Assembly (NCBI GenBank): GCA_963930655.1
Contig: OZ005610.1
Span: forward strand, 13,583,001-13,647,000
Origin: Myrica gale
Lineage: Eukaryota > Streptophyta > Magnoliopsida > Fagales > Myricaceae
Length of the DNA: 64,000 nt
Direction of reading: 5' to 3'
The notes under the pieces are model-generated. The model was not told where the DNA came from and made no database searches. It worked only from the letters and a program-made list of their open reading frames with translations. The translations under genes and the position numbers were made by a program. Positions 57,151 to 64,000 of this stretch are shown here, one piece after another (the first letter of the stretch is position 1; each line of letters starts with the position of its first letter).

Positions 57151-58686
57151 GTAAGTCTACAAATGTTTTTATGGATATATATTTTTGTTTACATGTATTT
57201 TTTCAATACGAGCTATCACTACAAAAAAAAAAACAAGTATATAGCAGCGGTCTTTGTATAGGGACCGCCGCTATAGACCCCATTTAACATCGTTTTTTTA
57301 AAAACGCCGCTAGAAAGCGGTGCTAAATGTGTAAGATACAATAGCGGTCACTGTGACCGCTGCTATAAATTAGGTATCTACAGCGGCGGTCATTACCTGT
57401 ATAAGCGTTTTTGTTAAAAAACGTTGCTAAAGATATATCTATAGCAGCGTTTGTCAACAAACGCTGCTATATAAGTGCAAAAAAAAATTATTAATCATAA
57501 GCTATTTAATGTTAATAATTATTTTATCATGTATATGAAGAATTTTATTTTAAGGGACCTACTTAATAAAATATGGAATTAAAAGGAGTGTTATGAAAAT
57601 TGAAGGTATTATATTATATATTTTAAATTATACCTATGGTTGTTATGGTAATTGCATATTTATTGACTAAATATAAGTAATTTAGAAAACATCTATTATC
57701 ATGCTTATAATGAGCATATATTTTTTGAATAACTAGTTATATGATACTATTTAATTATGACATATTATTTAATTTTAAAAAAGAAGATATTGTGAGATTA
57801 GCTTGTGCAATTAAAGTACATAACTTAATATATGGTCTTAGAGGCTATGATTTAGTCATTAGGTAAGAACATATGTATAAAGTACTTAGGTATTATATTA
57901 TATAATAAACACATGCTTTTAAATTATAAGTATTATATATTATTACTCTCAACCTATTTTAATTAAGATTATTATACTTATTATAAAAAAGAGCGTAAAG
58001 AATGTACATAGCAATGTATGTAATACTAAGTATAAATTTTTTAAATACTATTACAATTTACAACTGATTTAATTTATTAAAAACACATAACTACAAAATA
58101 TAACTTATTATTAAAATTTTGAAAAACTACAAATTAAAAAAAATAAAAAAATAAAAAATTTGAAATCACATGTTCCCGTAAACTCTCTCTTCCCCGCCCT
58201 TTTTCCTCCCGTTTCCCGCCCAGCCCCAAATCCCCCCTTTCCCGTCAGTCTATCTCTAAGTCTCCCTCTGAAAAATCTCTCACTCTGTCTCTTACCCTCT
58301 CGCTCTCTTTCGCCCTCTCTCCATCTGAAGTTTGCTCGATGGTCCAGTAGCATATTATTTCTGTTTTCGTTTATTGTTTATTGATATCACAACAATCTGT
58401 GTCTGTTAGATGCTCTGTTTGTATTTGTTTGTTGATTTCTCTACTCCGAGTGTACGAACTATGTGTACATTTTTTGTCAATGATGACATTCCAAAGGCTT
58501 GTTTCTCAGAAATATTCGCAATGGCCGCCTGAGAGCTTTCACCTTTCGCCAGGTTTGAGAGCTTTTGCTGCTTATAATCCTTCCTTGGATGTTTGAGATT
58601 CCCTCTCTATTTGTAGGTAATTTAGTTTATAGTTGACTGGGATAATTTGTCTTCAATTTTTTTTATGTAAGTTGTTTCTGGTTCAG

Positions 58687-58833
58687 AAACGATCAGAGTT
58701 GAAGGAGCAAAGCATAGCATGCCAGTAAAGAAGTTAAATAAGGAAAAAGCTGCAAGTGCAACTGGGAAAGCTGGGCGTTCAGAGGTTAACAGTGTGCCTA
58801 TGGCTCCACGAGTCAAACCAGAGATTATTTTAC
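58687..58833 (+). pseudogene. Captured exon-like fragment, unknown gene
   Basis: The frame reads TIRVEGAKHSMPVKKLNKEK, then AASATGKAGRSEVNSVPMAP and RVKPEIILQ, ending before a GTAATG donor. A pyrimidine-rich leader with a short frame lies upstream (58180-58600). I do not recognise the protein. The lysine-rich, low-complexity style and preserved donor suggest a host exon. No downstream exons are evident up to 60300. Confidence 0.35.
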
Positions 58834-60300
58834 AAGTAATGTATTTTCCGAAGCCCTTTGTTCTTTTTATTTTTCATTAGATGAAGTTTTTGAATTGAAA
58901 CTTTGACTCACATGAAAGCGTGGTTGGTTGACTTACAAGGGGCAAATTCCAGCCCCCGTCGCGCGCTGGGTGTTGGATGATAATTTTTGTTTGTTGTTTA
59001 TGTTTATGATTGCTGGCGCTCAAGAATAGTATTTTATGGAGGATTTTGTTTCTGTGTTGACTCTTCAGCTTTAATCCGTCACAACAAACCAGGTGTCACA
59101 GCTTTTTTAGCTCAGCTTTGATCTCCCTTGTAAGCTCTCATTTGGTATTTACTTTTGTTTTATTACATAGGAACAATGAAGCTCATTATGCTGGTGAAAT
59201 TCAACCACATGGGTGTTGCTACCATCTAGAGGTCCCTTCAGGTGATCCAAAGGTTGTCACTTGCAGTAAAATAACTATGACGTAACCACCCTAATGCATG
59301 TTATGTTGCGTCTATTTCTAAATCATGCATCTCACTAGATGTAGCCTTTAGCTTCACATGCAGCAGTTCAGTGATGCCCATAGAAATAATTGTAAAGAAG
59401 CGGTTTAACTCCTGATTGATGTTGAATTTTTTATAGCAGATTGATTTTTTTGGAGATATTTGGGTTGGACTAATCTTGACATGTCAACTTTCGCCTCCTC
59501 AATTGATTTGCAGGGCACTACATATACTTTTTTGTTAATCAGGAACAATAGTTTTCGAGTTCTCTGTTGCAATTGTAATCGTAGACCTTTTGTCTCTTGT
59601 TAGTTTGGCCATTCTTTGACTTAGTTAAATGGGAATGGCAAATTTCGTCATATTTGCTTGCATAGCATGGAATGAGTTGCTGTTTTGTGCTCTCTTGTAA
59701 TAGCACCTTCTTTTCTTGTGTTCTGATATGCCCATGAAAGTTTGAGTTCCTATCTGGCTTGTATAGGGGAAGTGGTAGTTTCCTGGCTGGTATAAGGGAA
59801 GTGGAATGCACGTGAGAAGGAGATCCATTAGAATTTTTCTATGTGGGTTGATCGTGTTCTGGTCAGAACTTTTTGACCCATTTTGACACGGAGAATTTAG
59901 AGTTGCTTATAGCCTTATTTACAAGTAGATATTTTGTTTACATAAATATTTTGTTTATTTCTATTTCTCATGTGATATTTATTTTTTATTACATGAATTC
60001 AAGAGGATATTGATGTGTAAAAGGAGGAAGATTTTAATTGCTCCTCGTATATTGTGTTATATTTGAATATTTTAGTTGGTCCTTGCTTATTGTTATTTTA
60101 TATTAAGAACTTGCTACTTTTTAGATTACTTGTAGAGATTCTTGTGTTTGTTGTAAAACGTTATTAATCAATGATGAAGTATATTTTGTTTTATATCCAA
60201 TGAATTATGGTAATTAATATAAATTTGTATTACCGATTAAAAAAACATGCATAGGAAAAAATTAGTGGTATTTCAAAAATGCTGGCAAAAAAACTGAGAT
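58834..60300. other. Interior of the CACTA element, no exon identified
   Basis: Intron-like T-rich DNA followed by A/T-rich sequence. 59160-59260 (GAAATTCAACCACATGGGTG) may be another host-derived scrap but cannot be assigned. Confidence 0.35.
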
Positions 60301-60340
60301 GACCTATAGCAGCGTTTTTAAAAACGCTGCTACAAATATG

Positions 60341-61658
60341 TGTTGGCTTTTGTGCACAATTGAGATTTTGATGATTTCAATAAATAAATTAAGTTTATTA
60401 AACAAACATAGTCAAAGACAAACACGATTTGATGAAAGAGACAAAGACTTGAAAAAAGAAGAACAAGAAGATGCAATGAGCTCAAAGTGAAGGTTCAAGA
60501 TCTTAGAGTATAATCCTTGTAACTTTTTATTTTATTTTTGACAAGGATTATGAATCACACTTGCATATCTTTCAAAACGTGCATAAACCCTTTTAAGTTT
60601 TGTTTGAAAGATTAAAATGTTTTTAAAGGTTTCAAAACACCTTAAACAAACTCCCAAACCTTTTATATACTTATGGAAAGTAAGTCTTATAGATTGGGTG
60701 TTTAAAAGTAGTCAAAAACATTGTTTTAAAATAACCGAACTATGTGCTTAAGTTGAAGAGGTCGATTGGCTGGTGAAGCAGTCGACCGGTCCTTCGACCG
60801 ATTGATTTTGCAATAAAGTCATTAAGCTTCTGACAATATGACCGTTGAGTAACGGTAGCTTGAAGCGGTCGACCGATTCATGTAGCGGTCGACCGACTCA
60901 TTTTAACATATGACTCCCAACGGCTATAAACGGCTAGTTTTCATATGTGGCCTATAAATATACTTTCATTTCGTCCAAAATGTATAACCAACGGCCACAT
61001 ATCTTTTGTATAGATTGAGAAATATCTTAAACCTTCATATTTCATATTTTTCATATTATTCACACAAAATACACTTTCATATCCATGTCTTTGTGTGAAT
61101 AAAGAGATAGAACTTTCTACTTTCATATCTACCCTTTGAGAGAGTTTTGTTCTTCAATCTTTTTTTTATCAAGAGAGGTTATCCCTTTAGTGAGGTTGTT
61201 CACTATAGAATAAGCTTTGAGAGGGTATATCTCAAGCTTGGGTGAGTTTGAGTATTGAGCCCGAAAAAATACTTGTACGGTTTTAGTGAGGTTGTTCACT
61301 AAAAAAGAAGCTTTGAGAGGGTATATATCAAACTTGGGTGACTTTGAGTGTTGAGCCCGAAAAAACACTTGTACGGTTCTCTAGCACCCGGAAGCTAGAG
61401 TGTATGTTATTGGAAGATAGTGGAAAATTCAAGGCTCAGTGAAGGAGCTTGAGGGGTGGATGTAGGCAGATTTGCCGAACCACCTAGAAGTCAAGTGTTT
61501 GCTTATCTTGTCATTCTCTTTACATTCAGCACTTATTTATACTTGTGCTAAAGTAGTATTTACTTGAAAACATGATTTTGGGGGTTAATAGCGAAGAGTT
61601 TAGAAAATCAATTCACCCCCCTCTTGGGTTGCCTTAATCCTGAAAACTAGTACTCACA
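60341..61658 (+). mobile_element. Solo LTR, Sirevirus-like family, TSD ATATG
   Basis: It begins TGTTGGCTTTTGTGCACAAT and ends AGTACTCACA, with ATATG at 60336-60340 and 61659-61663. At 1318 bp it is the same family as 7354-8605. The extra length comes mostly from an internal tandem repeat around 61188-61375 (TAGTGAGGTTGTTCACTA then TTGAGCCCGAAAAAA, twice). It lies inside the right part of the CACTA element and is therefore younger than it. Confidence 0.93.
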
Positions 61659-61880
61659 ATATGTAGAAACACGGCAAAAAACAACTATTTTGGTTCGGGT
61701 CTATAGCCGCGGTCGTGACGTCCGCTATAGACCCGAGATCTTCACCAGCGGTTGCGAAAACCGCCGCTATAGCCTACTGCGACTGTGATATAGCGGTGAT
61801 CGCTACCGCCGCTAAAAAACCTCTACTAAAGCTTTAGCAGCGATTTCCGACCGATGCTAAAGGTCGGTTTTTTTGTAGTG

Positions 61881-62092
61881 CATTTAAATGAGTTAAAATG
61901 AGCTGAGTCGAGTTTATACGAGTTATGTTCACGAGCTTAAACCAAGTCGAGTCGAGTTTAATCGAGTTTGACTCGTTTAATAATCGAGCAAAAAATGGTG
62001 TTCGAATTCGGCTCGTTTATTAAACAAATCGTGATTATACGAGCCAAGCTCGAGCTGTTCATGAATTACTCCGTTCATTTACAACCCTGCTC
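61881..62092. mobile_element. hAT-type MITE remnant (GAGCTCG family), right part
   Basis: Contains CGAGTCGAGTTTAATCGAG and CGAGCCAAGCTCGAGCTGTT and ends CCGTTCATTTACAACCCT. The left terminus is missing, because the CACTA right end abuts it at 61880. Confidence 0.5.
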
Positions 62093-62593
62093 GGGTGCAT
62101 CGAATCATTGTGGCCGCCAATCTAATGAGAGAAGCACTAGGTAATTCGTATATTGATCCGGCTTTGCGTCTGATCCCATAGGCTATGATGCTCTCTTAAT
62201 AGGCCAGGATTTGGTTGGCCCTAAAGGTCACGACCCGTACTGAGACCCAATACAGCAACGCAGCTAGCGCGTGTTTGCCTCCTTGCTGAAGTACGAGGTA
62301 AATTGAGAATAGTCAGTTTTCGAGTAAAGGAGAACAACTCTCCAAGCTAGTCTGCTGCAAATTGTTGCTCATGAATTAAAAAAAAGAACAACCGTCCAAT
62401 TAGTTGTTTGTGTTAATTATTTTGTGAATGTAAAATATAAGAAATTATCTAAAGGTTCTACAGCTTGTATGGTCAATAATATTTTATTGCAGTAAAAATA
62501 CTTATAATTTTATAATGAGAGATTTAAGAGTAGTCTAGTTAAGTTTTATTGTACCCCTAGATCTCTCTGGTGTAAATAAATGGACTCAGTGCT
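62093..62593. other. Intergenic, nothing recognised
   Basis: No supportable frame or repeat. Confidence 0.45.
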
Positions 62594-62705
62594 AGTGAGC
62601 TGTAGCTCAGTTGGCACCTCCCTTTGGGGAGGGCTAGATCCGGGGTCAAATCTCCAATTCCGCAGGCTTGGTCCTGCTTCTAAAATTTACCTAGAAAAAA
62701 AAAAG
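62594..62705 (+). mobile_element. tRNA-derived SINE with perfect 19-bp TSD
   Basis: A box TAGCTCAGTTGG at 62603-62614 and B box GGGTCAAATCTCC at 62643-62655 give an internal polymerase III promoter. The element ends in an A-rich tail (AGAAAAAAAAAAG). The 19-bp repeat AATAAATGGACTCAGTGCT lies at 62575-62593 and again at 62706-62724, the hallmark of target-primed insertion. At about 112 bp it is short, like several plant SINE families. The perfect TSD implies recent insertion. Confidence 0.9.
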
Positions 62706-62724
62706 AATAAATGGACTCAGTGCT

Positions 62725-63248
62725 CTAGGTGACCGTTTGCATGTGGGCACATTGCGACGTAAATGGATCCTGTTTCCCTCCATATTTTACGACGTCAGGT
62801 CGATGCTATAGTACCGTTATTGTTTTGACTTCCGGGGTTACTCTTATTTGCAACCAAAGGGTCCTCATTGAAACTCGCATTTTCTAAGTCGATGTCAGCA
62901 ATTTCAATTGAAGATTTTGTCCTTAATTATATATGCCCTGAATTTGCCAGATGATCTGTGGAATTTTTGTACGGATTGTGCTCATTTCGTATAGACGTAA
63001 CGGGGCTTAATTGGTTTAGAGGTGTCTAAGTATATATATAAAGTCTTCGATTGAAGAAAAAAACAGCCTGATCTATATGTAATTTTACACTTTGATTAAT
63101 TGACTTGCAATACCAATCTGTCCTCCGCATGCAGAAACTTGTGCGTCTGCATCTTATAATACTTAATACATTATTATCAGAATGAATCTACGCGAACAAA
63201 TAAACAAATAAATGAAAGAACAAAAGCTGGCTATATCAAATCAATGGC
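62725..63248. other. 3' flank of the pectin methylesterase gene
   Basis: Non-coding. It should include the 3' untranslated region of the minus-strand gene at its right side; nothing else is recognised. Confidence 0.4.
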
Positions 63249-63943
63249 TCACATTAAGCCACCGGTGTAAGGGACTCCTGTCTGAGGCAACCAATCATCT
63301 CCTAGCAAGAAGTTAGACACCGTAAAATTAGCAGCATCCGTGGCATTTTGAATGACATGGTAACCAGACCATGTCACTCTATTTGTAGTGTTTGATCCAG
63401 GTCCCGTGTTATTGTACTCTGCGTAGTACAACGTGCTTAGTCCAACAGATCCATTCCATGCCATCCAACCTGCGGGATTTATCAAACTGTCCATAAAAGT
63501 TTGCAGATAAACCGTCCTAGAATACTCCTTCCATGGCCTTCCCAAATAGGTCTGAGTAGTACTGTTGCTCGAAGCTAAATCATCGGCAGCTCTAATGGTA
63601 CAATTCTGAATTGATGTACCCGTGTTCTGATTTGGGTCTGTTCGACCTTGTGCTGTGATGGCATTGAATTGTCCACTCATTGGCAACCGTGGATATAGGT
63701 TGCAGTTTTGGAAAACAACTGCAGCGTTTCCAAATATGAAATCTACTGTGCCATATATGTCACACTCTCTGTAGAATTGCCTCAAGGAATGGGCATATAA
63801 GGTGTCTTGGTAACCTTCAAAGCTGCAGCTATAGAATGTAGACAAATCAGCCCCATTGCGAACAGCCACTGCTTGGTGCTTGATTGCCCCGGCTGTGTTG
63901 CGGAAAGTTATGTTCACGGCCACAAACCCTGTCGCGACTACAG
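63249..63943 (-). CDS. Pectin methylesterase (pectinesterase), last exon, partial gene
   Basis: The enzyme removes methyl esters from cell-wall homogalacturonan. The exon starts after an AG acceptor (TATTGCAG) at 63943 and runs to TGA 63249-63251, about 231 codons. Catalytic residues of the family are visible: Gln in KHQAVAVRNGA, Gln-Asp in GYQDTLYAHS, Asp in YGTVDFIFGN, and Arg and Trp in YLGRPWKEYSR. The end LPQTGVPYTGGLM is typical. The intron position just before AVVATGFVAVN is the usual one in this family. The upstream exon with signal or pro region lies beyond 64000, so type I or II cannot be decided. It appears intact as far as seen. Confidence 0.95.
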
Positions 63944-64000
63944 CTGCAATATTGATAGGGAAACCCATCAGATCATGATCACAGTTAAGGGGTATGGATT
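63944..64000 (-). other. Intron sequence of the pectin methylesterase gene
   Basis: The region before the acceptor contains CTTAACTGTGATC and CTATCAATATTGCAG, with no homology to the expected upstream exon (GDG..KT.I.GS). It is the 3' end of the single conserved intron. Confidence 0.75.

Larger units (their letters stand above)
57217..61880 (+). mobile_element. Non-autonomous CACTA element with captured gene, split by a solo LTR
   Basis: The left terminus CACTACAAAAAAAAAAAACA (57217) and right terminus GGTTTTTTTGTAGTG (to 61880) are inverted. The flanking triplets are TAT and CAT, one mismatch from a 3-bp duplication. Both ends are full of subterminal AGCGGCGGTC/GACCGCCGCTA and AAACGCTGCTA motifs (57240-57475 and 61690-61870, plus a short part at 60304-60331 cut off by the solo LTR). 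Inside are a pyrimidine-rich leader (58180-58330) and exon-like DNA (58687-58833), and no transposase. Same family as the left end at 38004. Confidence 0.8.

Noticed and set aside
51757-57155. Shared TSD GTAAG of the gypsy and copia elements as a common target site
   Set aside because: Two 5-bp sequences matching once is likely chance, and the wider flanks (GTAAGTGTG and GTAAGTCTA) diverge after a few bases.
58111-58353. Minus-strand frame rich in R, E and G
   Set aside because: It is the complement of the pyrimidine-rich leader at 58180-58330.
62601-62660. tRNA gene suggested by A and B boxes
   Set aside because: No acceptor stem or anticodon arm forms; the A-rich tail and the 19-bp target duplication identify a SINE.
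63944-63968. Methionine at 63968 as the start of the pectin methylesterase
   Set aside because: The preceding residues come from intron sequence; the AG acceptor at 63944-63945 and family intron position show this is an internal exon.

Overview
This window is nuclear DNA of a flowering plant, most likely a eudicot. Its protein genes are split by GT-AG introns and belong to plant families: ribosomal protein eL18, soluble epoxide hydrolase, pectin methylesterase and its inhibitor, and an ATL-type RING-H2 protein. Most of the rest is plant transposable elements: Ty1/copia and Ty3/gypsy LTR elements, CACTA and hAT DNA elements, MITEs, TRIM-like elements and a SINE. I cannot name the species.

Layout. 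1-10180 is repeat-derived: a decayed minus-strand Sirevirus-like copia element (about 563-5640), then LTR-like AT-rich DNA carrying a solo LTR with a perfect target duplication (7354-8605). 10187-14850 holds a GRF zinc-finger-like scrap, a MITE and the intact five-exon RPL18 gene. 15518-23342 is a small epoxide hydrolase family on the minus strand: one intact three-exon gene (20758-23342) and two dead relatives, one of them severed by a TRIM-like element. 25419-28640 has a nested tandem repeat and a hAT transposase remnant. 28640-33167 is a CACTA element with TNPA-like exons and dense CGATCGATCG-type arrays. 34436-37250 contains a frameshifted RING-H2 gene and a frameshifted pectin methylesterase inhibitor gene.

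38004-61880 is a nested transposon block. Three CACTA-type ends or elements surround what look like captured host-gene pieces. They are interrupted by a young copia element (39086-44018, 170-bp LTRs, TSD GTAAG), a 2.2-kb solo LTR (46505-48752, TSD AGCTA), a hAT MITE (49196-49833) and a second Sirevirus-like solo LTR (60341-61658, TSD ATATG). Between two of the CACTA units lies a gypsy element (51762-57150, TSD GTAAG) that has lost its integrase core. 61881-64000 has a MITE remnant, a SINE with a perfect 19-bp target duplication and the last exon of a pectin methylesterase gene that runs off the window.

Genes likely to be functional: RPL18 (cytosolic ribosome), the epoxide hydrolase (epoxy fatty acid hydrolysis) and the partial pectin methylesterase (cell wall). 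The methylesterase inhibitor and the RING-H2 gene each carry frameshifts. No operon-like organisation is expected or seen. The main novelty is structural: the CACTA-borne gene pieces, the candidate transposase-binding arrays, the several solo LTRs with intact TSDs, and the break-up of the epoxide hydrolase family.
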